Source: Ectobius pallidus | Lineage: Eukaryota > Arthropoda > Insecta > Blattodea > Ectobiidae | DNA length: 64,000 nt | Assembly (NCBI GenBank): GCA_964059195.1 | Contig: CAXKWD010000005.1 | Coordinates: 153,913,265-153,977,264 of the forward strand | Direction of reading: 5' to 3' | In this document: piece after piece, positions 42,886-55,250 of the stretch | Position numbering within the stretch: position 1 is the first letter of the stretch | Layout of the letters: each line of letters opens with the position of its first letter | Program-made: the position numbers and the translations under genes | The notes under the pieces: model-generated | Told to the model about the DNA's origin: nothing | Database searches by the model: none | Seen by the model: only the letters and a program-made list of their open reading frames with translations

Positions 42886-43219
42886 CTACAGGCGGAGGTA
42901 GATTTCGAAGTGCTTTTGGTTTAATTTATTGTCGCTACATAGCACTCTTCTTCTTTAGCCTTGGCATGGTAAACCTGCAGTAATAAGAACTGAATTCGGT
43001 AAAGAGGAAGAGCCTACAATCATTTGTTTTGACAACAAGAATAGATATAATATTCTGGGAGGCCGTGCGCAAGATCAGCAATGAATAAAATTAGCAAAGC
43101 CGCTAAACAAGACAAAATTATGATATTATAATAATTCTTTTAAGTGTTATTATTTTCACACATTAAAATCTCGCGTCATATGAGAGCTATCAAGAAACTA
43201 TTTATTTATTTGTAGAGTA

Positions 43220-43625
43220 CTCATCAAGAGCTTTTCAACGATACCCCACAAGACGTGGTTTCAAAAGTTTCGAATTTTCATCCCCCAGCCCCACCTCCAC
43301 CCCACCCCCACCCTCACTCGAACCCCCGAATCGTTGGTGTCACTGTGAACTCCATAGGGAGTACTCTAATTTATTCAAACAAAGTTTCCCTCTATACTTC
43401 ATAGGGGCCGAGATATACATTTTTAAAAATTTCAACCCCCTCCCCCGACCACCCCCTTGGGCCAATTTTGCTCATTAACGAACTTGTCCGAACTATTGGG
43501 CCTAGAAATAACATATTAAAATTTGGTTCAAATATCTTCAAAATTACGGCCGCTATCGTGTAAAGATATATATATATATATATATATATAAATATCACAA
43601 AAAAAAATTTTGAACGGGCAGTGGT
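43220..43625. repeat. C-rich interspersed repeat with (TA)n
   Basis: TTTCAACGATACCCCACAAG and CCACCCCACCCCCACCCTC are followed by a CATTAACGAACTTGTCCGAA block, then a (TA)n run at 43567-43590. The style is that of a dispersed repeat; no second copy is in the window. Confidence 0.4.
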
Positions 43626-43879
43626 TTCGTACTTACGGGAGCATGAAACGTAAAGATATGAAAGAATGTTTCGAAAATCATGACATGGTATCCATTGCAA
43701 TAGGTAGATTTTTCTTCGAAATCTACCTAAAATCAAGCTTCTCTTCTGTCGCATGGCGGTCCACGGACCGGATTTTTCTATCATTATGCTTAACCTATTT
43801 AATTATTAGGTTTGATTATGCTTTATTTTTTATTAAGTATTTCTTTTCATAAAAATAATTTTAGAATCAAAAATTACAT

Positions 43880-45025
43880 TTTTGTGACAGAAAAATAAGT
43901 TTATCCTACAAAAATTACACTACTCTAAGAGAACAATGCTAAATAATGAAGATATAGGCCTAGTCATCTATGCCAATCTCTTCTCTGTTCCATAATCTTG
44001 AGATTAAATAATAATTGAAAGTTTTAGGCGAATGCATTTACCATTATATTACCTTTTGAACCTTCCATACTTGAAGTATAGCACTGGTACGTATGCTGCT
44101 AGGACCTCCTGAAATTGAAAATGTCCATCGCCCTCTTGCCGAGTAAAGTTTTAAGAGCCCGTCATAAATGTTAGATTCATTCTAGATAACTTAATTCGGA
44201 GAGTGGTTGCAGCTCCAGGTTGAACTACGGACTTTTCCCTCCAGTCCCTATGTTATCAAAGTGCTACCACCAGCACTATGCCTATAGCTTACTAGTTAAT
44301 TATGGTTGTTAAAGACTAATTTTGAAAGAAGAATTTAGCATACCCTTTCATCTGAAATGTGCTGTATAAATTTATGTAATACGCGATTTTTCCAGATTCA
44401 GCCACATAATGGATGGGTTGGGTTATATATATATATGTCAAGTGTGGTTACGAGTTCACATTGAAGGCATTTGTTACGTTCGAAGATTTTGTCCCACTCT
44501 TAAACCTTCGCTTCATTTTTAGAGTTCTATACCATCCAATTTTTCTCGTTTCATATCTCCCAAGGTATTAATTTCCATCTGCCTGATGCATAAAATGCTC
44601 TCGGTCCATTCTCTCTCCATTTTTGTCCTCTTTCTTTCTTAAAACCTTTACGTAAGCCTTACAGATCATCAGTGGCGTTCTTCCTTTTTACGTTCTCCAA
44701 ACGTAATATATTTTTTGCACGACTTAACTAATTAGTGATACTTACGAATGTTGTTGCCGTGGATCGTAAGTTGACATTCCCACACGCATTCATGTTGCTA
44801 TGTGCGGTAAGAATTTACTTACGGCACATCATAATACAAGCCTTTATGGACAAGGTCCCCCAGGACAAATATTCGGTTCCCATAACAACAAACACATGCT
44901 AATCACTTTCTGAAATAAACATCTATCTTCAAGAATGTATATACATAATATTTTCAGGTAATATCACAATTAATATAATTAAATTGATATAAATAATCAT
45001 CGTGCAAAAAATAGCATGCAATATT
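43880..45025. other. Unassigned DNA
   Basis: A possible decayed tRNA-like segment on minus at about 44210-44275 (TGGTGGTAGCAC; CGTAGTTCAACC) is the only structure noticed. Confidence 0.3.
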
Positions 45026-45028
45026 CGT

Positions 45029-45131
45029 GCCGTAAGCTATGCATACCGGATCTCGGAAAATTGAAAAAACTCTGCTCGAGCGCCTCATTTTTGCAAACTA
45101 TATCCTCCATCCGTATGCATCGCTTACGGCA
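45029..45131. repeat. Inverted repeat, 20-bp arms
   Basis: GTGCCGTAAGCTATGCATAC at the left pairs with GTATGCATCGCTTACGGCAC at the right with one or two mismatches, enclosing about 60 nt. Confidence 0.7.
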
Positions 45132-45549
45132 CTTGTATCACAATATAGTATTTACGTTCTCCAAACATCATAGGCCTATATTTTGCGATGATAATGGGTT
45201 TTCATCCTCTTCCCGTTCAAACTGTCATGGTGGAAACCTGAATTTCCTAAACGCAGTCTCGGTAACCTAATCTACTCGCGCCTTTTGAATTTTTTGCAGC
45301 CCACATGCGTCATTATGCTTATCTGACTTATGATATAGGTCTATTTAGTATTGTATACATGGAATATAATCATATTTGCTAGTTTAATATTACATGTCAA
45401 TCTTTTATTCTTATTTCTTAATGTTGACTTACGATTTAATGAATCCGGTAGTCAAGTATGACGTGACTATTTGCGCCTGGCCTGAAGTAATCGATGTATC
45501 AAAAACCACTAAGATTAGAAATATTTTGATATATGCAGATATCTATATA

Positions 45550-46172
45550 CTATCGTATTTTAAGGACCATAAGACGCACTTTTTTACCTTGAAAACAGAG
45601 CCCTGAAAGTTGGGTGCATCTAATGGACCAAAGTACATTAAAAAAATTGAGATTATGGTAATTAATGCCGGAATACCACAGTTCTAAACAAGATGTTGTT
45701 GCAAATGATATGTTAGTTACACATTTTAGCACTTGTCACAATCGTAAAATGAGGGTAGCTGGAAGCCAGGTATAAGAATGCGAAAAAAAAGGAATGCTGA
45801 ATTCTTTTATACGAAAGGAGTTGTCTCCGCCGGTGGTTTAAATGAAGGCTATGACCTCTAAACAGCCTTGTCCCGTTACACTTACCGTATGCTCAATTTA
45901 AGGTTAGAGGGTTTAAAGTCATTCATGAGAAAAATGAGTTCAATTGTTAAAATTTAAACGATGCCACCTGTACAGAAACGTTTTTCGTAAGGTTTTAAGT
46001 GAGAAGTGATTTACACTGACTCCATTGTTCAAGCTTATAATTTGTTTATGCAATGGAGTGTATTATTCCCTTTAAAATTTTTCGTTTAGAATCACATTAA
46101 ATTTCTTTTCCTCTAAATTTACATCCTAAAATGAAGGTGCGTCTTATGGTCCGGAGCGTCCGTAAAATATGG
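45550..46172. mobile_element. Nonautonomous Tc1/mariner (Tc2-like) transposon D, copy 1
   Basis: TA flanks the ends. The terminal repeat AAGGACCATAAGACGCACTT at the left pairs with AAGGTGCGTCTTATGGTCCG at the right, with an outer CGTATTTTA/TAAAATATGG part. It has about 85% similarity by eye with 48863-49500 throughout. The GGACCATAAGACGCAC terminus resembles Tc2-type elements known in animals; this is inference. No transposase is present. Confidence 0.75.
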
Positions 46173-46281
46173 TATGTATTATACATAACATATGTATTGT
46201 ATTGTAGGTAGCTTTCATTCTTTCCTTTTCCTCTGTTTGTTTATTTTTTAGCCGCGGTAGTGGTAAATCCAGAGCTTGTGT

Positions 46282-46440
46282 CACGCTCAAAAATCGTCAC
46301 GAAATTAGTGTCACACTCAAAATCGTCACGAAATTAGTGAGGTGTAACAGAACGGACTGCACAGAAAACAATCAACTCAATGATTAGGAGTAATCAACTG
46401 CTATACGATTTAAAGGACAAGATAAAATACTCAAAAGGGA
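46282..46440 (+). repeat. Leader block of the AT-array repeat
   Basis: AAATCGTCACGAAATTAGTG appears twice in tandem (46292 and 46318), then ACTGCACAGAAAACAATCAA as at 42395-42420. Confidence 0.7.
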
Positions 46441-46499
46441 AACTAACGATAGAAGGTGATGGAAGGGAAATTTTTCAGACCTAGTACGTGGACCTGCAA

Positions 46500-46900
46500 A
46501 TAGGAATAATAATTATTATAATAATAATAATAATAACAACAATAATAATAATATTTATTTTATTTCTTCCTGCAACACCTGCAGGTTGCCATTGACAATG
46601 AGTACCAACAACAAATATATAAGTAAACATTAAAAGAAAACAGATTAAATTAATATTGAAGCTTTAACAATTAGTATATAGATAATAACTTAAAATTAGA
46701 AGTCATGGTCCACAGGTATGATTGCAAAAAATGGTAATAGACCCTTTCAATGCCACCAGTGATATTTCTACAAGGATGGCTTTGTGCAGGCCGAACTTTT
46801 TGGAGAAGTCAAACAATAGTTTTGGGATGGTACCACGTGCTCCAGTCATTAATCCTGTCACTGTTATAGATATCTCAACAACAAGTCAGCCGAACTAAAT
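46500..46900 (-). mobile_element. 5'-truncated R2-like LINE with (TTA)n tail
   Basis: On minus, a C-terminal coding fragment (46885-46703) is followed by a 3' UTR with GGCAACCTGCAGGTGTTGCA and an ATT/TTA microsatellite tail (46505-46555 on plus). Confidence 0.7.
46703..46885 (-). pseudogene. R2-like LINE ORF, C-terminal fragment
   Basis: The minus frame reads VVEISITVTGLMTGARGTIP, then KLLFDFSKKFGLHKAILVE, ISLVALKGSITIFCNH and a stop at 46705-46703. It aligns with VTGLLFGSRGTLPKFTWNY...LGISMELVRTILVGIIK of 32168-32737, so it is the region downstream of the endonuclease. Everything upstream is missing. Confidence 0.7.
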
Positions 46901-46984
46901 GAGCAAATAAAGATCAATTCCCTGTGAAAACACGAGGCCTTGGCCCTTAGGGGATGAATTGTAGCTAAATTTATTTATAATATT

Positions 46985-47117
46985 ACTACTGTCTGTCGGC
47001 AAGCTGAAGGCCGAGCTAGCGTTCCCCCACTACCTTACCATGCGCTTGCATTTACTGTCTATGTCTTTCCCCCACTATGCCACCAGCTCGGCCTTCAGCT
47101 CACAGTCAGACAGTAGT
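46985..47117. repeat. Fold-back repeat, ~32-bp arms
   Basis: CTACTGTCTG...AGCTGAAGGCCGAGCT at the left and AGCTCGGCCTTCAGCT...CAGACAGTAG at the right are inverted, with two CCCCCACTA(C/T) words in the loop. Confidence 0.75.
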
Positions 47118-47339
47118 TGGTGCGTGAATTCCTCCTAGCTTGTGCAGCAGTAGACCACTTCTCCGTCATGCCGGTACTGCGTGTAGTCTAGTCGCGCGCT
47201 TGCAGGCGCAATGGAAACATCTCAATACGATGTTAATGAGACAACAGAAAACTTGTGTTTTAAACTGTACATAGAATACTTACTTGCTCAATGGCAATAG
47301 ACATTTCCTAAGCAAGTTATCTTAGGATATTATCTATTT

Positions 47340-47378
47340 ATCTATTTTATGGAACCCGGAGGTTTATTACCGCGCTTA
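47340..47378 (-). repeat. Short LINE 3' coding fragment
   Basis: TATGGAACCCGGAGGTTTAT and TACCGCGCTTA match the 3' coding end (AAMNLRVP region) of the LINE family at 25585 and 20876. Confidence 0.7.
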
Positions 47379-47384
47379 AAAAAT

Positions 47385-48070
47385 AAAAACAATAAAAATG
47401 AATAAAAGATCCAAAATTTAAAAAATTCAAAATAAAAAAATCAAATATCCAAAATTAAAAAACAAAAAATCTAAACTTTAAAAAATAAAGAATCCAAAAT
47501 TAAAAATCCAAATATCCAAAATTAAAAAAATTAAAAAATCCAAAATGTTAAATTTAAAAAATCCAAAATTAAAAAATCGATCATCCAAAATTAAAAAAAT
47601 CCAAAAAATAAAAAATTTCAAAGATTCAAAATTTAAAAAATCCAAAATTCCAAAATGAAAAAATCAAAGATCCAATTTTAAAAATTTCAAAAATCCAAAA
47701 TTTAAAAAAAATTTTAAAAAATAAAAAATCCAAAATATAAAATCTAAATTTGCAAAATTAAAAAACAAAAAATTTAAATTTAAATTTAAAAATCCAAAAA
47801 TTAAAAATATTGATGTCCAAAATTTAAAAATCCAAAAATCCTATATTTAAAATCCAAAAAATAAAAAATTCAAAGATCGAAAATTTAAAAAGTCCAAAAC
47901 TGAAAAATTCGAAGATCCAAAGTTAAAAAATCCACAATCCAAAATTTAAAAAGTCAGAAACCCAATATCAAAAAGTCCAATAATGCAAAATTGAAAAAAT
48001 CCAATAATCAAAAATTGAAAAAAATAAAAAATAAAACAAGTTTCACTTCTGTCGCGTGACGTTCCACGCA
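47385..48070 (+). repeat. AT-rich degenerate array 2
   Basis: About 650 bp of AAAATTTAAAAAATCC / AATTAAAAAATCC words as in array 1, closed by AAGTTTCACTTCTGTCGCGT and GACGTTCCACGC. The closing block is found inverted at 39100-39140 and in part at 43743-43772. Confidence 0.75.
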
Positions 48071-48769
48071 CACTTTTTTTTTATTTTACTGCATATCCTG
48101 TATAAAAATTTTAGCTGTAAGAATTCTGTAATTTTTGTAATACAACAGTAAAACACAGAACTGTGTGAATAGGCTAACTAATGCGAATCTATTCTAACAA
48201 GTAGAAAAGATAACGGCACGCCACTGTGAACAATTTTTCTACGTGCTTTGGCAAGAAATCCATACTTTCATTACCTTTGTCTCGTTTCATCGCACTACTT
48301 TCGCTTCCTCATACGTAATAATTTCCTGTCTTTTCTACCAGATGTTCGTTTTCTCGCATGGGTGGTTTTTCATTCTTATTCGTGATCCTTTCCGCTTGAT
48401 TTACGTAAAATTATTCCACGTCAGTGTCATCAGTTATTTATGGGTACCGCAAATAGACTAGGCTCACATCTTTCCTTGAAGAAATAATTCAGTATTCTGT
48501 CGTCATTTCTACAAACATAACATGATTTTAAATTCCAGAATTAAGTAGCTAACTGAACTACCAGAGTTTTCCATTCACTGAAGCTTGTTTGGTTTCTTGT
48601 GCAGGGTAATCGAAGTACTAACTTAGCTATTACATTGAAACAAACTGAAATTCTGTACGAATCTATTTCATTTTATTTATTACTTTCTACAAAATATAGA
48701 TTGTCTAAATCGACGGGTATACCTGTAATTTTATTTATATTCTAATAATGTTTCACTTATTTAAAAAAG

Positions 48770-48860
48770 GCAAATGCCGAATTGGATATTTACATACCAT
48801 GAATCATCCTCACCATTTCATCCTGTATTATATCCATTTAAATTAATATCAGTTGAAATT
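48770..48860 (-). repeat. Interspersed repeat family C, copy 2 (fragment)
   Basis: Reverse complement gives CAACTGATATTAATTTAAAT, GGATGATTCATGGTATGTAA and CCAATTCGGCATTTGCC, as at 55095-55185. Transposon D copy 2 starts directly after it. Confidence 0.65.
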
Positions 48861-48862
48861 TA

Positions 48863-49500
48863 CCGTGTTCTACGGACCATAAGACGCACTTTTTTACTTT
48901 GAAAACAGAGCCTTGAAAGTTGGGTGTGTCTAATCGTCTGAAGTACATTTAAAAATTAAAATTATGGTAAATATTACCGGACTACCATAGTGATAAACAA
49001 AGTGTCTTAAAAGATAAGATTGTTACAAATTTTAGCAGACTGTAGGCCTACTTCAGTGCACTTGTCACAATCGTAAAATGAGGGTATACATTGCGAAAAG
49101 AAAGGAATGTTGAGTTCTTTTATACGAAAGAAGTTGTCTCTGCCGGGTGGTTTTAAATGAAGGCAATGACCTCTAAACAGCCTTGTCCCATTACACTTAC
49201 CGAATGCTGAATTGATGATTAGAGGGTGTAAAAATTGTTTCAGTCTTTCATGAGAAATCAGTTCAGTTGTTAAAATTTAGGCCTACGCGATGTCACCTGT
49301 ACAGAAGATATCTTTGTACACCGCAGGTTTTAAGTTAGAAGTGATTTACACTGATTCCATTGTACAAGGTTATGATTTGTTTATGAAATGAAGTATATTA
49401 TTCCCTTTAAAGTGTTTCGTTTAGAATCACATTGAATTTCTCTTCCTTTAAATTTCCATCCTAAAATCGAGGTTCTTCTAATGGTCTGCTCCTGATATGG
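48863..49500. mobile_element. Nonautonomous Tc2-like transposon D, copy 2
   Basis: Begins CCGTGTTCTACGGACCATAA and GACGCAC after TA. It follows copy 1 block by block (AACAGAGCC, GTCACAATCGTAAAATGAGG, AAACAGCCTTGTCCCATTAC, GTTTAGAATCACATTG). The right terminus is decayed (CTAATGGTCTGCTCCTGATA). Confidence 0.7.
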
Positions 49501-49509
49501 CCTCGTAGG

Positions 49510-51320
49510 TAAAAGGAGTATAAACACAGCTGAATTAACGCAGTTTGCTTTCTTATGTCTAGGAATAAGACTGTTGGAGTGGATGGAATAAAAGTGCAAA
49601 GAGAAAACCATGCGACCAAATACTGAGAGTTATACAGTGCCTGAGTGAGATTCTAAATTCTATTAAATTGTATTAGATGACCTCGCACGTGTGAAATTGT
49701 TTCAGAATATAGCCTGTGACGTGACGTAAGCCTATAAACTGCAATTAAAGTTGGAGTTGATATGTAGTAAGAAACATTGTTGATTACCATAGATTGTAAT
49801 TAAAGACTTCTGTGGTTGAATAATTAAGGAATTGTTATTAATGATGTAAGAAATTTATATGGTATATGCTAACGAAGGCATATGCAGATTACCCTAGGAG
49901 GTCGATGACCGAGAGTTATCATGAGAGTAGGAAGTACGCGTAGTTTGGCGAGTAATTTTAGTGTAGATCATAGCCATGGAGTTACCTAAGAGCTTTCTTG
50001 TATCTGTGTGTTTTTATTATGCATTTGAAACCTAGGTATATACAGAAGATTGTTTGTGTATATTATATATATTTCATACATATTATATTGTATAATATTA
50101 TATTATATACATTTTATATTATATTCTGTAAATCTAGGCATATACAGAAGTTCGTTTATATATATATATATATATATAAAATATTCTTTTTAGAGTAAGA
50201 AAATAGCCTGTTCCTTTCACGGATGCTGGTGATGCATTTTCGTAAGGAATTTCATCCATAGGCCTGTATGTAATTAATTTTAACAAATTTTAGCCTGACC
50301 TATGAAAGATAAAAGATAATTAACATATGGAGAGACTTTTCTAAATTTTGTATAATTATGTCTATGATATTTTATATAATTGTATTATCCTTTAAGTTAT
50401 GTTGTTTGTGTCTCTTCATTCATTTGGCAGCCCTCTGATGAGGGAAGTTTTTGTAAATTTATAAAGAAAAAAAAGTCATTTTCAAAATTATCAGTCACAT
50501 TCCATAAAATAAGGAATTCGTTAAATGGCTTACATTCTTCAATCATTATTTGAAGCGATCATAAGTATCTATAACTCTTCGGCAGTCATAGAGATAGCAT
50601 AAAAGATTAAGAGACTACTAAGAGAATAAAAAAGAAATTTCAAGCACTCTAACATTTAGTATTGTGAATCATTTTGCTTAATAATTATATTCTAAGTATC
50701 TACAAAGCCCCCCCCCCCCCAAAAAAAATGCTAATGAAAGCGTTTTATAAAATTTCGCACTTACCAAAAAATACGGTCCCTAAGTATACCACTTCAGTTT
50801 TTATATGAGTCAGTTTTATTAAAATACAGGCCGTGTAATATTTAAAATTAGCGAGATGACGCGGAAATTTACAAATTTTAAAACTTTTACAAAATCAAAG
50901 GGACAAATGGAATTTTGAAAAAAGTAAACATTTATGCAAAGTAAATCACTTTCCCTTGTAACGCCTTCAGCTGATAAATGTGCTGGAATATAACAGAGGA
51001 TGTGTTGTCCGAGTTGTTGAAAGTCATTAACTATTAATAGTGGGAGTTTGAATAAAGGGGAGAGGGACATTCAAAGCATCCAACTGTCGGCATCAGAGTT
51101 AGCTGTTCAGAGCTCTCACGTTTAACCCAGACAATTGCTTGACCTTTTAAACAGCTACAGCTAGCCCGATGTTCAACTTGCTAGACCAACATGAATATGT
51201 AGGAATTCCGTCCAACTAAACATCCTGGTTCTATATGTATAGCGCCTACTGTTTCTAGACTGTTGCGGTTAGTCACCATGGTTACTCACATCTTGATAAA
51301 AATTATGGATGATTGGTAGT
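49510..51320. other. Unassigned AT-rich DNA with (TA)n runs
   Basis: TATA-rich runs lie at 50055-50125 and 50157-50180, with two GTATATACAGAAG(A/T)T words flanking them (50036; 50137). A C run is at 50708-50719. No gene recognised. Confidence 0.4.
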
Positions 51321-51326
51321 GATTAT

Positions 51327-51815
51327 ATTAAGTGCCGAGATTGTGTGGGGGACAGAAAAATTTTGTCCGTCTGTCCTTGTGTCTGTACGCGCGATAACTC
51401 AAATACGCTTTATCGGATTTTCATGAAACTTGGTATACGCATTTATAACGTCCATGGGAAGAAGCCTATTGATATTGGACCACATCAATTTACTCGTACC
51501 GGAGTAAACTCAATTTAGCGCCTACTTTATGGTAATATATTTATCAAATGCAAATCAGTTCTCAAGACAGTTTTCATATACGGCTTTGGAAGTTGCAATA
51601 CAGTTAGCTTTGACAAATAACACTACCCACATATTCCTTCACATGTTTATCAAAGTTTAGACCTTTGTTCTTCCGTAAGCCCTGCTTAATGAATCGATCT
51701 GGAGCTTAACTCGGAAATCGATTAAAAAATGACTTATTTTCTGCGATCAAAATTGCAGTTATCACTGATTAAACAAAAGCATTCTGGCTGTTTGTTACAT
51801 CACTTTAACTAATTT
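51327..51815 (-). mobile_element. Family B element (minus), single-unit copy
   Basis: Starts ATTAAGTGCCGAGATTGTGT, a short (GTCY) stretch (51366-51385), one unit (TTTCATGAAACTTGGTATAC; CGTACCGGAGTAA), then the 5' body in reverse (ATTAAACAAAAGCATTCTGG) ending in TTTAACTAATTTTATTTTAT. Confidence 0.8.
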
Positions 51816-52652
51816 TATTTTATTCCATAACCAAGGACACAATCACATTCATATTCACAATATCTAACATAACACAAAAATCCTTACACATAGGCCTTTA
51901 AGGAACATTAATGCCAAAGTGAAAGAAAATCGAATAACGGATTTATCGTAACAAATTATTGCATTTGTACTTGAAATAGTTATTATAAATTGCAAGTATT
52001 CCTATTGAACTTCCCTTCCCTTGTCAGAATAATACGTCTTCACAATTCCGTCGCCCTATTGTTTACTATGGGAATTTATAATAATGTTCATTTCTCTTTT
52101 GTTTCAGGTAAGATTTCCCTGATATTTGAGAGAATTTTCGTTCCTTAGCATTCATATTTTCTTAGAAGGTACGTAAATTCTACAGCATTTTCAAGTAAAT
52201 TAGGTAAATTAGGCTATCTAAAAAGATATTCATAACTTGTTATGGACTATTAAACACATCTCAGTACAGAATAAGTGTAAGAATGCGTTAGATGTTAACC
52301 AAAGAGCGCTGATTTACCAAAATCTTTATCGAATTTTGCTTTATCACCTACGTAATAAGTGTTAAATATTTGAGTGATTGAAATGTTGACGTTATGGAAT
52401 TCTGTCGTCTATTTCTTTAATTTTATTCGTGAAATATTTTCCTAATACTCTAATCAGGTCGGAGAATCTTTAGGCAGTGATTTTTGCATACGTCACCATT
52501 GTTTGAAAGAAACTTGGCAGATAGTAGATTATGGGAAAGCTTCAAACGAGAAATAGATATAATTATTTTCGAATCGAAGCCGCAAAACACAAGAAACAAT
52601 AGAACATTCTAAAACTATAAATTCTGAACATTTTTATTTAACGTTTATTGTA

Positions 52653-53448
52653 TACTAGCATGTGCCCGCGGCTTCGCCCGCGATAATTATTTCAAAAATT
52701 AAAAATTAAGAGCGTAATAGTTAAATCATTAGGCTATATTTATTAACACCTAAATCACGTGGACTACATACCACGATTAGATAACGTCGCCTGGTAAAAG
52801 CGACCTCAGATTCGAGTTTCTTGGCCCAGAAAACCCTTGTATAGTGAGTTTCGTCCAAATCGAACAATGTTTGACCATATTTAGGCCTATATTGACTATC
52901 CGTTTAGGTTGAAAATTTCGTGTCTACGGGCCTTACATTCTAAACACATGAATCATCCAGGACGGACTTACAAAAGCGATCGAATTCCCTGGCCCAGAAA
53001 ATCCCTGCATAGTGATCAATGTCCATTTTGGCCTATAGGCCTTATTCCTCTTCCGTCTATGTAGAAAATTTCAGATATCTGCGTGCCTTGACATTATAAA
53101 CAAATGAATCGTCCAGCGTGGCCTTACACCATTCAAGCGATCGCGATGCTTTTTATTTCCAAGGTATGACAAAAATAGCCAAAGCCAACTGTAATTGATT
53201 TGACATTGAAATGTATAACTGAAAACTGATGATTCGAAAATGCAAAAAAATGCACGTTTTTTGCCAGTTTTTCACTCATAACTCACGAGCGAAAGCGAAA
53301 ATTAAAATTCCAACTTCGAGGTGCATTTTCATACCCTTCAATCCACCGATGTTTAAGATTTCAGATCTCTGCGTTCAGTAGATTTCGCTGGGCATCGCGG
53401 ACAGACAGACAGAAGGAAGACAGACACTTCCTTTTATTAATATAGATT
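52653..53448 (+). mobile_element. Family A element, complete copy
   Basis: From TACTAGCATGTGCCCGCGGC to GACAGACAGACAGAAGGAAG and CTTTTATTAATATAGATT. The blocks GTAAAAGCGACCTCAGATT, GTGAGTTTCGTCCAAATCGA, TTGACATTATAAACAAATGA and AGATTTCGCTGGGCATCGCG occur in order. The 15121-17370 copy shares all but the last, with a different 3' third. The GACA microsatellite near the 3' end is also seen in family B. Confidence 0.75.
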
Positions 53449-53449
53449 G

Positions 53450-54033
53450 AATTTTTAAATGAAGTTGAATAATTTTAAAGCTTCATCGAGTTTAACCTAG
53501 TACATTTAAGATAGTTCAACAGATAAATTTCAATACTTCAAAGACAGTTTCTGTATAAGTCTCTAGTTATTGTAGCCACAAGTTTTCGAAACTAGAATGC
53601 TACGAGGGCTACAAGCTCTTGTTTCGTGTTTCCTTTTAGAACGTTTAGTTGTAGTGATTAAAATTGTCGAATACTTTTCAAGTGTTAGCTATTAACTTAA
53701 AGTGATTGAAATGTTGACGTTATGGGATTCTATCATTTATTTCTTTAATTTTATTCTTCAAATAATTTCAAAGCTATTTTAGTTTTCTTTCTACAACAAA
53801 ACGATATAATAATTTTTTTTATTAAGGAATATGCCACAATACAATGGTTTTCCTTCATCCCACAACAATCTTTTGCCTCCATAAGTCCCTGTCCATAGCA
53901 TCTTCTTCACTTAATCCTTTTCTCGCCATACTCCTTTTCACCCCCATCCATCCAGCACTCTTTGGGCTTTTCCTCTTCTTCTTTTTCCTTCTACTTTCCA
54001 GTCCAAAATTTTCCTGGGTATTTTATAGGTATA

Positions 54034-54102
<69 letters not shown>

Positions 54103-54975
54103 TCATTCCACTTGTTAATGATTTTCCAGAACATTGAAGTCGTAAAGCATTCCATAGTAAGCTGTTGTGCAGATACATTTCGTATCCTCGTTGTTTTTTT
54201 AAATTTGTAATTATATATGTTTACTTATGTTTTATTTATATTTTATCCCATGTATCTTCCGAAAATAGTCCTTTCTGTTGAAATTTTAGATTTTAGGAAA
54301 AAAGTCAGTCATCAAAATGAATATATCAGTCCTTGATTTTTATGTTCTCTGGTAATAACTAATACTTGTCCATACTAGGAAATAATAAATCACGGTGGGT
54401 GGAATCAGCTACGTAGTGCGATAGAATCTCGTGAACCGGACTTGTTTTACGATGTAGAATAGTGAGGGGGAAGGACATTTGTACGTCGTAAATGGGAGAA
54501 TGAGGAAACGAGGGGAATTTCTTTACGTCATTTTTGCAGTTCTTTTGCTTCCAGGCACTCCTTGGCAGTCAGCCGAAAGCACAAGCACTTTTGAGTAATG
54601 CATTAATTCATAAGAACAAGATTATTATTCTATTCTTACCCCAAAAAATGATAAGATATATTAGTAGTGTGCAATAACATTTCCGGATTCTATTAATAAT
54701 ATAGCAGGCCATTGAAGCTATGCCCCCTGTTACTGCGTCACTCTCACATAGTGCCAGGCCAAGGACTATTATCTTGTGTAATGAGACGGTTAAATCGAGT
54801 AGGCCTAGTCAAATTCGAGATGCCGGATAATCTGAATGTTAGTTATTTCAGGGTTTCAGTTATTCACAAAACACATTTTTTGGGAATCCAGTTATCAGAT
54901 CTCCTGTTTCCAGAATTTATTGTCTTGAACACTAAGAAAATTCATTAAGTACAGAGAAGGTCAAAAACTTTACAA
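53450..54975. other. Unassigned DNA with an (AAT)n microsatellite
   Basis: No gene recognised; the open frame over 53844-54137 is created by the microsatellite at 54031-54103. Confidence 0.4.
54031..54103. repeat. (TAA)n microsatellite, ~24 units
   Basis: An essentially pure trinucleotide run. Confidence 0.97.
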
Positions 54976-54979
54976 TTTT

Positions 54980-55250
54980 TTCTTTAACACTTTTAGCTCC
55001 GAGGCCATATCAGGAGTTCGGGATCTGTGTCTATTCAGTAGGGTAGGCCATGGACCTATTGATTGTCAATTGTTTCTGTGGAGTAAATTTCAACTGATAT
55101 TAATTTAAATGGATGTGATACAAGATGAAATTGTGAGGATGATTCATGGTATGTAAGTATCCATCCAATTCGGAATTTTCCTTTACGACTAGGGAAATCA
55201 TGAAAAAACCAACATCAAATTGAACCTGGGACCTCCCAAATGCGAGTCTA
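54980..55250 (+). repeat. Interspersed repeat family C, copy 3
   Basis: Contains TTCAGTAGGGTAGGCCATGG, TTCAACTGATATTAATTTAA, GATTCATGGTATGTAAGTAT, TTTACGACTAGGGAAATCAT and a tRNA-like GAACCTGGGACCTCCC end. Confidence 0.65.

Noticed and set aside
43567..43590. TATA-type promoter
   Set aside because: It is a plain (TA)n microsatellite; similar runs occur at 22809 and 50157.
50425..50460. Hammerhead core (CTCTGATGAGGG)
   Set aside because: CTGATGA is followed by a short stem but no GAAA(C) or cleavage triplet in register.
53844..54137. 97-codon frame with poly-asparagine
   Set aside because: Created by the (TAA)n microsatellite read as AAT codons.
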